Below, one piece after another: positions 37,190-47,996 of a stretch of DNA of 64,000 bases (position 1 is the first letter of the stretch; the number at the start of each line of letters is the position of its first letter). The notes under the pieces were generated by a model. It ran no database searches. It saw nothing but the letters and a program-made list of their open reading frames with translations, and was not told the origin of the DNA. The stretch is from Sipunculus nudus (Eukaryota > Annelida > Sipuncula > Golfingiida > Sipunculidae): the NCBI GenBank assembly GCA_026874595.1, contig CM049318.1, positions 11,761,241-11,825,240 on the forward strand, read 5' to 3'. Position numbers and translations under genes: made by a program.

Positions 37190-37935
37190 TCAACACTCTA
37201 AGATGTAGTACCAGGGTGTTCTGGGGTGGTTGACAAATCCGATCTGCGCACTGAAGTTCTGATACATTAAGGACATCCAGATATGGAATCAGCTATTGTG
37301 TTGGCATCTGTGAAGTTGTATACAGTTCACGCTTGCATTGTGCTTCAGCAGAGCGAGTTGCTTCTGAGACTTTGCAGTCTCTATTTATTCAGCTGAGCAT
37401 TCCTGTGCAATGGTTTCCCTGATGGCCACGTCTAGATCAAAGGGCTACAAGAAGGCTTTCAATGTGTCTTTGAAGCGTTTCTTCTGTCCCCATGTGAGCG
37501 TTTGCGCCGTGAGACTTCACCATACATGAACTGCTTTGGAATGCGCTAATCAGGCATCCTGATGACTTGACAGCCAACGAGTACTGATCTTTCGTCAGAA
37601 GAGTATGGACGTTACAAAACGTCAATATCTGGCTCTTTATACTGTATCTTGATTTTTTAAATCTTGCTCAGACAAGTCTGGTGGAAATTGCTCAGCTGTC
37701 TTTATGCATGCCTCCTGTGCACAGTCTGCACCACACATTTTTGCATTTATTATACTCTGATATCCTGCCTGAACTTCACCCTGACGAGGACTTTGTTAGT
37801 GCGGTGCACTGCTTTGAGTGAGGCTGCATTCGTGATCATCAGGCTGCATCATCTTTTTACGGGTCGGCAGTTGGCAGACTGTGTTAGTGATAAGATGGAC
37901 ATTGGTTTTGCAAATCTGTAGAAGAAGAAGGCCAT
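37190..37935 (-). pseudogene. LINE reverse transcriptase C-terminal fossil
   Basis: Minus-strand reading with several frame changes gives, in order, LPTRKKMMQP, RRHA, LSNFHQTCLSKI (37661-37696), EPDIDVL, VIRMPD, RIPKQFMYGEVSRRKRSHG, then, shifted, GQKKRFKDTLKA (37455-37489), and finally SAQIGFVNHPRT (37219-37253). These match, in the right order, the hallmark phrases of a widespread metazoan non-LTR element (HFHQ.CLR.I, IPD.EVL, GHVIRMPD.R.PKQ, GQKKRFKDTLK, and a final zinc-finger-like ARIGL.SH.RTH). Many stops and frameshifts show an old dead copy. I do not assign the clade. Confidence 0.8.
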
Positions 37936-38018
37936 TGCTGTTGCACTTTTTTACTCCCCGCTTACCAATTGCCCTTTCCGGGTTGAATATACTCTTGCAA
38001 TTTAGTCTCCGAGCAGTG

Positions 38019-38189
38019 TCAGCTAGCAGAACCTTTAACTGTTGATAGGAGGGCATCTAATTCCTCTTCAACCTTGTTCTTCACCTCGTCAGGGTCATGT
38101 ATGTAGGGACTGTCGGTTTTCCAGAATATTCTCTTGGCCCCTTTGCTGCCATTTTGCAAAGCCCGGTACTGAGCACGTCTAGTTACCAT
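38019..38189 (-). CDS. Short open frame of 56 codons, doubtful
   Basis: An ATG at 38189 opens a frame containing RIFWKTDSPYIHDPDEVKN and KVEEELDALLSTVKG, ending in TGA at 38019. The acidic, hydrophilic composition is protein-like. It lies just upstream, in the minus direction, of the LINE fossil but matches no LINE region that I know. It could be a fragment of a host exon carried into or broken by repeats, or chance. Confidence 0.2.
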   Translation of the reverse strand: MVTRRAQYRALQNGSKGAKRIFWKTDSPYIHDPDEVKNKVEEELDALLSTVKGSAS

Positions 38190-38354
38190 AACACATACGT
38201 TTTCCGCGCGGCCAGTCCTTTTCCATTAGAGCGATTTGTATGCATTTGCCACAAGACAAACGCACGCTTCTAGAGGGGAATCCTAGGTCTTACGTCCTTG
38301 CTGAACAGAACCTGAGACACGAGGACAGCGCGGGAACGGGGAAACCCAACCTAA

Positions 38355-38933
38355 GGGTGCTTTTCCATGTACGCGTATTGCGAGCGTTTGCCGCGCGGCT
38401 GCCGCGCGGCGAAAATCCAACCAGTTAAAAAGTCATGTGCTATATCCATGTATGCGATTGCCGCGTGGCAAACGCACGCGTCAGTTTTGGAATCCAGCAT
38501 TGCTGGATTTCTGCGTTTGCCGCGCGGCAAACGCATGGGAATTGCGCCTTAATGACGTCATATGTGGGGGTTTCCCCGTACTCGTATGTTTAAGTCTGTT
38601 CAGATGTGTCAGAAGGCATGCGATTGCCGCGCGGCAAACGCATACAAAACGCTCACATGGAAAAGGACTGGCCGCGCGGCAAACGCATGCGTTTGACGCG
38701 CGGCAGTTTCTGCCGCGCACATGGAAAAGCACCCTAAGGCGTCATTAGAAGGCGGAATTCCCATGCGTTTGCCGCGCGGTAAACGCAGAAATCCAGCACT
38801 GCTGGTTTCCAAAACTGACATGTGCGTTTGCCGCGCGGCAATCGCATACATGGAAATAGAACATGGCTTATTGACTGGTTGGATTTTTACCGCACGGCAA
38901 ACGCTTATAAAACGCGTACATGGAAAAGCACCC
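38355..38933. mobile_element. PIF/Harbinger-like foldback MITE rich in GCCGCGCGGC
   Basis: The inverted ends are GGGTGCTTTTCCATGTACGC, flanked on both sides by TAA (38352-38354 and 38934-38936). A 3-bp TWA duplication is typical of PIF/Harbinger. The arms are ~200 bp (38355-38556 and 38741-38933), each with repeated TGCCGCGCGGCA palindromes. About ten such sites or one-base variants occur between 38389 and 38900. The loop contains another inner copy of the terminal motif (38715-38739). Overlapping open frames on both strands here come from the GC-rich repeats and are not genes. Confidence 0.7.
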
Positions 38934-39229
38934 TAATGCTCGGGGGATCAATATGTGCGTAGCAAATAGCAGTCGTAAAGTGGTAAAACAAATCTACACT
39001 GTTGCAAAAGGTAAGCATCCACTGGTCTTGCTACCATCATGCATTGAGCGAATGATGTGCGCGGTGTAGCAAATAACAGGCGCAAAATAGCAAAACACAC
39101 CTGCGCCGTAGCAAGTGACTGTAACCTGCTCCCCATGGGGGCTACCAGCTTGCGATCGCAAATGTTGTTACTATCTAACTAATACTGTGTATTCATTGCA
39201 GATGTCAGTTGTCGCTATATGTTTAGTAA

Positions 39230-39925
39230 TGTGACAAACACTTCCTCAGTATCCCATGCCTCTAGGGATAGGGTTACAAATAATATCACGGATATATCAC
39301 ATGACACCTATCACAAGCACTTAATGAAGTTTGCCATGCCCGAAGGATAAGGGTTGAGAATATAACGGACATATCTAATGCCACGTGTCGCAAGCCCTTA
39401 AAGGATTATTCCATACTCGAAGGGTAGGGTTACCCATATCACGGACATATTTATAATGACACCCTCTGACAATCAATAAGTGAAGTATTCCATATCCGAA
39501 GGTTAGGGTTGCGAATATAACGGACATATCATGTGGACGTATCGCAGGCACTTACTGGAGTATTACATGTCCAAAAGGGTTAGGGTTACCCATATCATGG
39601 ACATAACAAGTGGCAACCGAGACATGTACTAACTTGAGTATTCAATCCCCGAAGGGTTAGGGTTACCCAAATTACGGACATATCATATTCCACGTGTCGC
39701 AAGCACTTACTGGAGTATTCCCTACCCGAAGGGTTAGTGTTACCCATATCACGGATATAACAAGTGGCAAATGAAACATGAATTTACTGGAGTATTCCAT
39801 GGCCGAAGGTTTAGGATTACTCATATAACGGACATACCGAGTAGAAACTGAAACGAGAGCAAAACTTTCTTGAGCATTCCTTGCAAGAAGGGTTGGGATT
39901 ATACCCATATAACGGACGTATCGAG
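39230..39925 (+). repeat. ~77-bp satellite, about nine copies
   Basis: The landmark CGGACATA recurs at about 39290, 39366, 39441, 39523, 39598, 39675, 39754, 39829 and 39914. Each unit also carries GAAGGGTTAGGGTTACCC or a variant, and several carry GTGTCGCAAGCACTTACTGG. The units are diverged by roughly 15-25% by eye. The embedded TTAGGGTTA is telomere-like but occurs only once per unit. Confidence 0.75.
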
Positions 39926-39930
39926 CAGAA

Positions 39931-40139
39931 ACTGTGATATATTGTATTGGTTTAGAAAAAAATAATGAAAAGTTAACAACAACCTGATAACTGCATTGTG
40001 CTCGAAATTTATTCGAAGAAGTGCACAAATAACGGTTCATACCAGATTTTAAAACATATTTTGTAGAAAAATTAAAGGCACAAATCTTGAAACTGTTTAT
40101 TGTCAATCAAAAAAAAGTAGTAGGAGTCATGCAGTCTTG

Positions 40140-40182
<43 letters not shown>

Positions 40183-41269
40183 CTAAGAAATATGATATAA
40201 ATCTTTTTGGACTGTAGGATGTCAACCTTTCAAAACTGAACTACAGCAGAGCTGTCTTTGGTAAATTTATCCATAATTTTGTATAAAATCTGTTTTCTTT
40301 TGTCTTATCATTATAAATCGTGTCCCATGTCCGTCAATAAATGTTAAAATAAAATAAATATCTATTAAATCCCTCTATGAATTTAATGGATCGGTAAATA
40401 TATTTTGGATGTTTCGTGTTGATCTCCAGGATCATTATGGAAATACTTTAGAACGTATTGATTTTGTCTTTATGTTTTACTCTTTATTATTGTGACTGAT
40501 TAATGTAGGCTACCATGTATTAAGGTTAGGTAAATGTAATAGCACGTGGCGATGTATTTCATAGATTTCATCCAGAACAGAGACTTGGCCCTGATGTGAT
40601 TGGCTGATGCAAAGTGTGACGTCACAAAATTGAGAAATGACTTGAATCTAGCAATACATGTTTTTATTCTTCCCTGAAAATTTGGAGCTGACAATGTCAA
40701 AAATACTGAGCTTTTGACGAGATCTAGAATTTTAGTCCTCTGTGTGACGTTACTGTCGAGTTGACAGTGCTCATAGATGTCCTAGTTTTTTAACAAATCA
40801 CACAACCTTGTGCAGGGGTCGTGATAAAGCCTTCCCGCCTGTCTCAGTCAGGCAAAAACGTGCACGGAAAGGTATTTTTTTTTCATTTTGCAACAATCCG
40901 TTGGAAGGTGTACACCTTGATGTTTTCCAAATAGTACTGATAAATAGTAACAAACATGACACAAAAACGAAATATTTTACAGGTGGTGTTCCACCAACTC
41001 CGTTTATTTCATATAATTTCTTATATTTTCCGGCATTTAGGCCCCAATCTACTATATTTTCTTGTTTTGTTTTTACAATCGTGTTTCTGGTATAACAGTG
41101 TTACTTTTGAAAACATTCAGTTCTTTTAGCACACAAGTGTGCATGTAGTACGGCATGTAAGATGACAGAATCAATTGTTTTTACGCTAAGCAAAGTGTGA
41201 CTGGAAGTTTATTCTGGATGCATAGGATAAATCTTTAACGGAAAGGCATTTTTGTTTTCTTGGGAAAGT
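39931..41269. other. AT-rich DNA with (TA)n and one CRE
   Basis: A pure (TA)n tract occupies 40142-40179. A perfect TGACGTCA is at 40617-40624. No gene recognised. This is the DNA just upstream of the candidate first exon at 41270. Confidence 0.45.
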
Positions 41270-41304
41270 ATGGAGTCCTGTAATGATGCCTTTGTCTTAG
41301 AAAG
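41270..41304 (+). CDS. Candidate first coding exon (11 codons plus 2 bases)
   Basis: An ATG in strong context (A at -3, G at +4) opens MESCNDAFVLE and runs into AAAG followed by GTGAGTAC, a textbook splice donor at 41305. No stop intervenes. A short first exon of this type is common in animal genes but cannot be proved without transcript data. The second exon was not identified with confidence. A long snapback repeat starts 16 bp downstream of the donor. Confidence 0.3.
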
Positions 41305-41320
41305 GTGAGTACTTCAAAGA

Positions 41321-41624
41321 ATTACCACGGGCGCTTGAATTGCTATTAGTGTACATTTCAGTTGAACGTTACTTTTCTGGGTCATTTACTTTTAGCTATT
41401 ACTTATCTGTCAGTTTCCTAGCGTTTTTCGCACTATATGGTCCATCTCTATATAATTTACTTAATATTTTAGACATATATTAGGTAAATAATAAAGAGAT
41501 ATACCGTATAGTGTGGAATACGCAAGGAAAATGTCAGATAAGTAATATTTATCAGGAAATGACCCAGAAAAGCAACAAATTTAACCGAAATCTTCACTAA
41601 TATTAATTCAAGCGCCTGTGGTAT
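41321..41624. repeat. Snapback inverted repeat, ~145-bp arms, ~10-bp loop
   Basis: 41321-41468 and 41478-41624 are inverted copies at about 75% identity. They share GGCGCTTGAATT, CTTTTCTGGGTCATTT and ATTACTTATCTG. The loop is only ~10 bp, so a transcript would fold into a long imperfect hairpin. It looks like an old MITE or a local inverted duplication. Confidence 0.7.
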
Positions 41625-41791
41625 AACGATCTCCGTAGTGTTTTTTGTTGTTGTTGAAAAAATAAATATTTGATTATGGTTTATGTAAAATCTATATTCA
41701 TGTACCCGGTTCAGCAAATCAAGCCAAGTGTGCTGAAAAAAAAATGAGTAAGTGAGAAAATTAGAAATGAGAACGTGTACAGAAACGACCT

Positions 41792-42090
41792 ATGGCGGCA
41801 AGCGGAATTGAGACTGTATTTTCTCGAACGGTAGTGAATGCAAAAGTAACAATTAGCGCCACCTATTGCAAACACTCAAAGGTAAACAGGTATGAGCGAA
41901 AATATGTGCGCTTGGTCCAAACTGTCAACAGACACCTGAGAAATGGATTTCAGGTAAAGTTTTTTTCCGATTTATTCACGTGTATCGGTTTTACTATAGC
42001 ACATAGGAGTGTAAGTATGTCTGTAAAGACCAGGTATACCAAAATAATGCGTCAACATCGACACATTTCCTTGGCCCAATGCCAAGACAG
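41792..42090 (+). CDS. Candidate first coding exon, 99 codons plus 2 bases
   Basis: ATGGCGGCAAGC opens a frame (MAASGIETVFSRTVVNAKV...) that stays open for 99 codons and ends exactly at CAAGACAG followed by GTAAGATT, a strong splice donor at 42091. Without splicing, the frame would stop within the intron sequence. The segment has more CpG than its surroundings and a basic middle (SKVNRYERKYVRLV). There is a second possible donor at 41951 (TTTCAG/GTAAAG). No domain is recognised. The 41270 ATG exon and this one could be alternative first exons. Confidence 0.3.
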
Positions 42091-42530
42091 GTAAGATTAA
42101 GAAACCCATATACTGTGACAGTGATCAGCTGGTGGTCACCTGTACTGCACTTTTACCATGAAAAGAATTAATGTCTTTAAAGTCTTTTATAAATACACAT
42201 TCTCCCCATTCTTTGAAAGTATTGGTATGTCCGGCATTTAACAATAAGCTTTTACATGCCATGTACAATATTTTATAATTATAAAATTATATACACAGTA
42301 AACATGTTCAAATATTTATTTATTAATTATATTTCTCTGTATAGTTGGGTGTTTGCACAGACAATTAAAGATAATGTAAAGGTAACATATGAGTTTTCAG
42401 GTGCAAGCATTTAAAGGAAGACTGTTTTGTCGCCTCCCCATATATAAAGAAAGTGGTAATTGAATATGATACAATCATATTTTCTGGAAAAGGCAGTTAT
42501 ATTATCAGTTTCATATATCGGGGGTCTGCC
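42091..42530. other. AT-rich DNA, possibly intronic
   Basis: Nothing recognised. It follows the candidate splice donor at 42091. Confidence 0.4.
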
Positions 42531-42978
42531 TTAACACCTACAACACTGGTGTTTTAGGTACGTGTGACAAAACACCGCATAACACCCTTTAAAATTCAAA
42601 TTAGAAGCAAAACTTTGGCATATGTTAATAAATTATCATCTATGTGCATATGTCAATGCAGAATTGTGCCACTTTTCAGGAAAATAAAAGAAAGCTATAT
42701 AGTGTTTTGTAGAACTGACAAGTGCTCTGTTTGTTTGCAACTTGCGCCACTAGGGGGCAGCATCATAGCTGGCATAAATGGTTGCCGTGTCTACAGTTGG
42801 ACCGACCACGGCATGAAACACTCGTTTAATCTTGATGTCATAAATTTATGACACAATATTGCAGAGTTCTATTCATCAGATGATTATTTATCAATTGGTG
42901 TTTTATTTTGGCTTCAAATTTGAAGTTAAGTGGGTGTTTCGTCACAGGTACCCATAACACTAGTGTTTTGGGTGTTTA
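42531..42978. mobile_element. TIR element with AACACTNGTGTT palindromes
   Basis: Inverted ends of ~60 bp (42531-42590 and 42915-42978) share AACACYRGTGTT, then GGTAC, TGTGAC and AAACACC. The element is about 450 bp and has no transposase. The target duplication is unclear. It carries a perfect CTCF-type core at 42747-42760. Confidence 0.6.
42747..42760 (+). promoter_or_regulatory. CTCF-type core motif
   Basis: CCACTAGGGGGCAG matches the bilaterian CTCF core CCASYAGRKGGCRS at every position. Binding is inferred from the motif only. Confidence 0.4.
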
Positions 42979-43540
42979 CAGGGACTGCATATGGGATGAC
43001 ATTAAAACTTCTTCACCAACCACCATGGCAAAAGTATCTTATATACAATACAATTGCAACATATTGGCAACTGTAAGTGCATTTTACTTCAGTTATTGTG
43101 TTTTTGGTCTAAGAAGACATTGGTCTTGTTGCTCAGAAGCATATATGTAGCGGCACCAATGTTTTGTGAACTGGTACAGTTTTATAAGGTTTTAGCCATA
43201 TTTAAACTGGTAATTCATGCAGTGAGTTTATTTTAACAGAACATTGTCTTTAAAAAAATCAGATACCCAAGATCCTGATGGGTTTTCTCCCTTTTATAGA
43301 CACAGATCATACCTAGCTTAGAATCCACCCTAGTGCATATGAGGGGTGGTGACTAAAATGTACTCTCAGATATAGTTACCATTTTATAGTCACCCTTGGT
43401 GGCTAGTAGCCTCCCCAGTCCTCTTTTAACCTCAGATTTTTTTCCAGTCCCCCCCCCCCCCCAACCTGGTTACCTGCAAGTGAGCTGTAATAGGGAAAGC
43501 TTGGATCAGCTGTATAGCTTAAAAATAAAGTGAAGGTCTA
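42979..43540. other. DNA with poly-C tract, no gene recognised
   Basis: A homopolymer C run lies at about 43448-43462. No coding signature. Confidence 0.4.
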
Positions 43541-43554
43541 GACACTTTGGCGTC

Positions 43555-43790
43555 TCTGTGATAAACAAAGAGACACTGATTCATGCCTCAGTACATAAAC
43601 CAGAATAATCAGGAACTGCTAATGGGTGCATAATTTTCCTAATCACAGATAGGAAGAGAAAGGAGTAATGGGAGTAGTGTCAGTTTCAGATAAATCTGGT
43701 TTATGTACTGAACACTGAGCCTAACCTGGAGCCCTGTCCACTATGTGTTTGAAGGCTGGAAACAAGTGTCTCTGTGTTTATCACATTGAA
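43555..43790. repeat. Imperfect foldback repeat
   Basis: GTGATAAACAAAGAGACAC (43558) and CAGTACATAAACCAGA (43588) on the left are complementary to TCTGGTTTATGTACTG (43696) and GTGTCTCTGTGTTTATCAC (43768) on the right. The right arm has a ~40-bp insertion between the two blocks. Confidence 0.6.
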
Positions 43791-43993
43791 TGACTCTTAA
43801 CTTGTATAAGGGATGTAAGCTTGTTACCACGACAAACCTCTCTAATTATAGGTCATTTTGACAATATAAGTGGTATTCAGGCGGTATTCCCATGTTTAGG
43901 ATTACCCATCATAAGCTGTCTGAATAAGTAGGGTTTCTGTGTTACTTGCAGGCATGTGGGTCTGGTTGCCTTTCAGGCTGTGGCTGCTTAGTA

Positions 43994-45387
43994 CCTTAAA
44001 ATCTCCACTTAAAACCGCACTTCAGATTAAAACCGCACCCAGACTTCGCCGAAATTCCAGGTGAGACATCGCTAAGAGCTCAAATACTAAGAACCCCCTT
44101 TTAAAACCGCACCAACTTTCGCTACGGAATGATTTGACAAAAGACACAATCAAGCTATCTTCTAGGAATGAACACGCGTAGGGTGCGACTCGGCCATTCC
44201 TGTCCACTTTTAAATTCCTTGGGCATTTTATTTAAACACATCATAACACATTTTTGCAGGGTCACTCAAGCATGAAGTTTGGGAAGACGTAAGGGCCGGT
44301 GAACCTCTGCCTGTTTATACAGATTTTATATTCCGTGCCGTATTCTTGTTTGCTACTGATTTGTCATTATATTTTGGAAAAAATATTCTGCTGATCCATT
44401 TCAAGTCACTGTATATTTTAATTCTAAAAATGTATGATGAAAATTCCATTTTCTGGAATTACTCGGAAGATTCAAATCATTTTCATACCGGTTACTTCGG
44501 TATTATCATCGTCACATCGTACGTTGACATCGCTCCATGTCACAATTTGCTGGCGTGTTTGAAAACATCGCTGGTCAACTTAACTAAATATCAAAGTAAT
44601 TGAAGTTACCTTGTCGAGATACGCACGTATAGGAAACATGACGCTTGATAACGAGTGATTTTAAGGTAAAATTAAAGTGGCCAGTCGGGGTAAGCAAGTT
44701 TTTTTTCCTGAAGAAAGTTTCCGTGTGGGGAGCCATTTTGTCAAGGCAGTGTTCACGCAAGGCACGCTGGGACGAAATAGGTGGCTGTTCTGTTTACCAC
44801 CCACCGCGTACCGCCGTTCAAAATATTCTTAGCAGAATACCGGGGCGTTTCAGCACATGGCGGCACTCAAACTTGATTTTAAAACGATTGTTTGCCACTG
44901 TGTGACTCCTTACGATGTCTGCTTTTTATTCATTTTACGTTTTAAACAAATAATCATTGCTAAATAATGCCGCAAATGGGTTTAAAGTAGGCTTTTATTT
45001 CAATTTTGCTTTAGCATGCCCAACGAAGTGGGCCGCTGTGTGTTACAGCAGGGTTGTTGTAAACGTATTATTTGGTGACAATTACCAAAATTTCATAACA
45101 AGTTATATATCACACGAAAACTATTCAAAAATATTTAATTTATAAATAACAAATAATCGTAAATAACACATTTACACACGGCTCCTATGCATGTGATACT
45201 GCTGCTAAGAACGGCCTTCGAAAGTTGCAATATTATCGCCCACTTGCCGGCCCCAAAACGATGTCTGTCAGGAAGATATTCAGGAAACCCTTCTAGTATA
45301 AACCGCACAGTGCTTTCAGGAAATCAACCTGATTTCAAGATTTTGAATTTCTTGATTAAACTGCGGTTTTAAGTGGAGATTTTACGG
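43994..45387. mobile_element. 1.39-kb TIR element with TA target duplication
   Basis: Inverted ends of ~27 bp read CCTTAAAATCTCCACTT and AAAACCGCA, with TA outside each end (43992-43993 and 45388-45389). The motif TAAAACCGCAC recurs inside near 44028 and 44100. The right terminal CCGTA start matches the start of the element at 15229, and both use TA targets, so the two may belong to one superfamily. Interior open frames (44346-44905) have no transposase signature. Confidence 0.7.
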
Positions 45388-45519
45388 TATATGTTTTTTT
45401 TCAGCCAAGCAGGGTGGGTTTTCTGCCAGGCAGATACATATTTCCATCCTGTCATTGGCAGAAATAAGGTAGAAAAACTTTCTGCCCTTCAAAATGGCAG
45501 ATAAGAGATAAAAAGGAGG

Positions 45520-45650
45520 TGCATGTCTAGGCAGCTGATAATGTCTGCTGCAGAGTGTCATATCCCATGACAGTCCACACAACAGCCATTGCGCAGCCCA
45601 CAATGCTTTAACTGATATGACTAAGTGTCAACTGCCTAGATTGTGACATT
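45520..45650 (-). repeat. Small palindromic element, copy 1
   Basis: About 130 bp bounded by CTAGGCAGCTGA and CAGTTGCC TAG-type ends. It is the reverse complement of 46685-46840 (shared GACACTTAGT, CAATGGCTG, GTGTGGACTGTC). Confidence 0.55.
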
Positions 45651-46475
45651 CAAGACCTAGTAGTAATAGTTAGTAAGATGTTGCTGAATTAAAAAAAAAA
45701 CAGGTAACTGGGTCCAATTTTAACTTGGAAAATGAAAACACCAAAATGCAGCAGCACATTGCATGTATTATTACTCAAATAGTATAATAAATAATTAATT
45801 CTTATTCACTGGAATACATACATATATAGAACCTTATATATATTTCATAAGCAGGAATTTGCAATTTATTGACTGACCAGATCAGATGATTAATGCAGTG
45901 TACACATTATTAATTGTGTGTTTGTTTTTCACTAGACCCATTTTAACCCCTTTGATGATCCATTGATGTTAATATGGTTATTGGTAAGCTTTATGGTTTG
46001 GCAATTAGTTACACCAATGATTTCATAATTTTGTACCACTAGTGGAGAGCAGATTCTGAATTGCTGATGAGTGAGAGTGAGTAGATACTGAATATATGTT
46101 GGTCTTGCAACTTTCCTTATGTAAGGGATTAATGAATGTAATAAAATAACACATACGGTGGCCTGTCAGGGATTTATATATATAAAGGACTGAGATCAAG
46201 GATAGTAAATAGTGGCTTGTCTGCACCATAGCAGTCAACATCTCTGTTGGGGATGAATTCCCCGCTTTTGTGATTTGGACACCAAGCTAAATCTGTATCA
46301 AAAGTCCAACCATGTCAAATTGTGGAAACAGGATGCTAAAAACATTGCTAGGTCGAAGAAGCGGTGTCCTAATAAGTCATTTAATCCTGAAATAAAATAC
46401 ATATCCCTTGTGTATGCATGTGATTATGGTGGCCGCAACTTAAATTTCAGAAATTTCAGAAATTTCATATATGCT

Positions 46476-46479
<4 letters not shown>
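45651..46479. other. AT-rich DNA, no gene recognised
   Basis: No coding or repeat structure defined. Confidence 0.4.
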
Positions 46480-46572
<93 letters not shown>

Positions 46573-46577
46573 TATAT
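46480..46577. repeat. (TA)n microsatellite, ~98 bp
   Basis: Nearly pure TA with one C interruption near 46566. It forces open frames of alternating Tyr-Ile that are not real protein. Confidence 0.95.
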
Positions 46578-46684
46578 GCTGTTTGTTTATTTTGTACAAT
46601 TAATTTTCAAAAAATGTAAATATTGTCCATTATGTTTTAATGTATGATTTAATATATCTAATCGTTACTACAAGGTCTTGAATG

Positions 46685-46840
46685 TTGCCCATCTAGACAG
46701 CTGACACTTAGTGATATCAAGAGCATTGACCCCTGTGCAGTGGCTGGAGTGTGGACTGTCTAGGCAGCAGAATGTCAGCTGCTTAAACAGTCCAGGTGTC
46801 TGACACCCTGCAGCTGACTTTTTTGGCTGCCTAGACACTT
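46685..46840 (+). repeat. Small palindromic element, copy 2
   Basis: Inverted relative to copy 1 at 45520-45650. It starts CTAGACAGCTGACACTTAGT and ends GGCTGCCTAGACA, so its own ends are also inverted repeats. It is probably a short MITE. Confidence 0.55.
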
Positions 46841-47348
46841 CTCATTTTTTAATATATATTTTAAATAACTAGTATAAATATGTATTATTAAAAAATCCTT
46901 TCAAGTTATATAGTTACTTTAGATACAAAATGAAGAAACCCAGGGAAGCATGAACTTCAGGATTAGGGGGTCCCAACTGCATGACTAGGTCAATAATAAG
47001 ATAGACTCAAGCAAGGTTATCAGCACAGACACCCAAATGATATGTTTGCATCATCGTAGTCAGCATTTTGTCATGCTTTGAAACTCACATGAACTACCAG
47101 TAAACCTTATGTGGCAGCTGGATTTGACAACATCACCCTGATCAATATCAATCTTGTACAACAAAGTATCAGGTTGGTGGTTAATGTCTGCTGTCACATG
47201 TACCATTACCACGCTGTAGTTCATCACAATTCATGATGAGTAAGTGTATGCATGAAATGTCATAATCCTTTGGTTCCATTCCCTGGTTCTTTATTAAGCT
47301 ATACAAAATGTGGACAATTTTGAGGTTAATGCAAAAAATTATAGCTGA

Positions 47349-47390
<42 letters not shown>

Positions 47391-47436
47391 CAGTAGAACC
47401 TCAAATTTCCATTTCTGGTTTTTCTGAAAATTTTTT
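46841..47436. other. AT-rich DNA with a second (TA)n tract
   Basis: (TA)n lies at about 47350-47390. Nothing else recognised. Confidence 0.45.
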
Positions 47437-47996
47437 TTTTTTATGCCCACACCAATGATTTTTGGTGTGTATGCAGATATTGACCAGTAACAGATCGAGT
47501 TCGCATTTCCTCCAGGTTGACCTACTTTTGACCGTTTTATGGCTCCTTAACTTAGAAAGGACTTTTTTTCGCAATGCCTGCAGATATTGGCCTGATTTTT
47601 GGTGTGTGGGCAGATAATGACCAGTTACAGATCGAGTTCGAGTTTCATTCTGGTTGACCTACTTTTGACCGTTTTACAGCTCCTTAACTTAGAAAATTTC
47701 ATGAAAAATAGAAATTTTCATGACAAATACACATGCATGTACAGACTTTTTTTCGCAATGCCTGCAGATATTGGTCTGATTTTTGGTGTGTGGGCAGATA
47801 ATGACCAGTTACAGATCGAGTTCGCGTTTCGTCCTGGTTGACCTACTTCTGACTGTTTTACGGCTCCTTAACTTAGAAAATTTCATGAAAAGTAGAAATT
47901 TTCATGACAAATATACATGTACGGACTTTTTTTCGCAATGCTTGCAGATATTGGCCTGATTTTTGGTGTGTATGCTGATATTGACCAGTTACAGTT
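47437..47996 (+). repeat. Partial array of the 180-bp unit family, outside the foldback
   Basis: Units carrying CAGATATTGGCCTGATTTTT at about 47580, 47763 and 47945 (spacing ~182 bp). They belong to the same family as 48690-50500 but lack the GCCCCCGCC start. The array stops abruptly at the broken left end of foldback copy 2. Confidence 0.75.

Noticed and set aside
38240-38936. Many overlapping 60-100-codon frames on both strands
   Set aside because: The GC-rich GCCGCGCGGC palindromes remove stop codons in every frame, and the residues (AARQTHA, LPRGKR) simply repeat.
39230-39925. Interstitial telomere
   Set aside because: TTAGGG occurs only once or twice per 77-bp unit, not in tandem.
39672-40106. 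144-codon minus-strand open frame
   Set aside because: It covers the 77-bp satellite (repeated TRYVRYM-type phrases) and continues into AT-rich DNA. No domain.
46275-46619. 114-codon open frame with a long Tyr-Ile run
   Set aside because: It is a translation of the (TA)n microsatellite.
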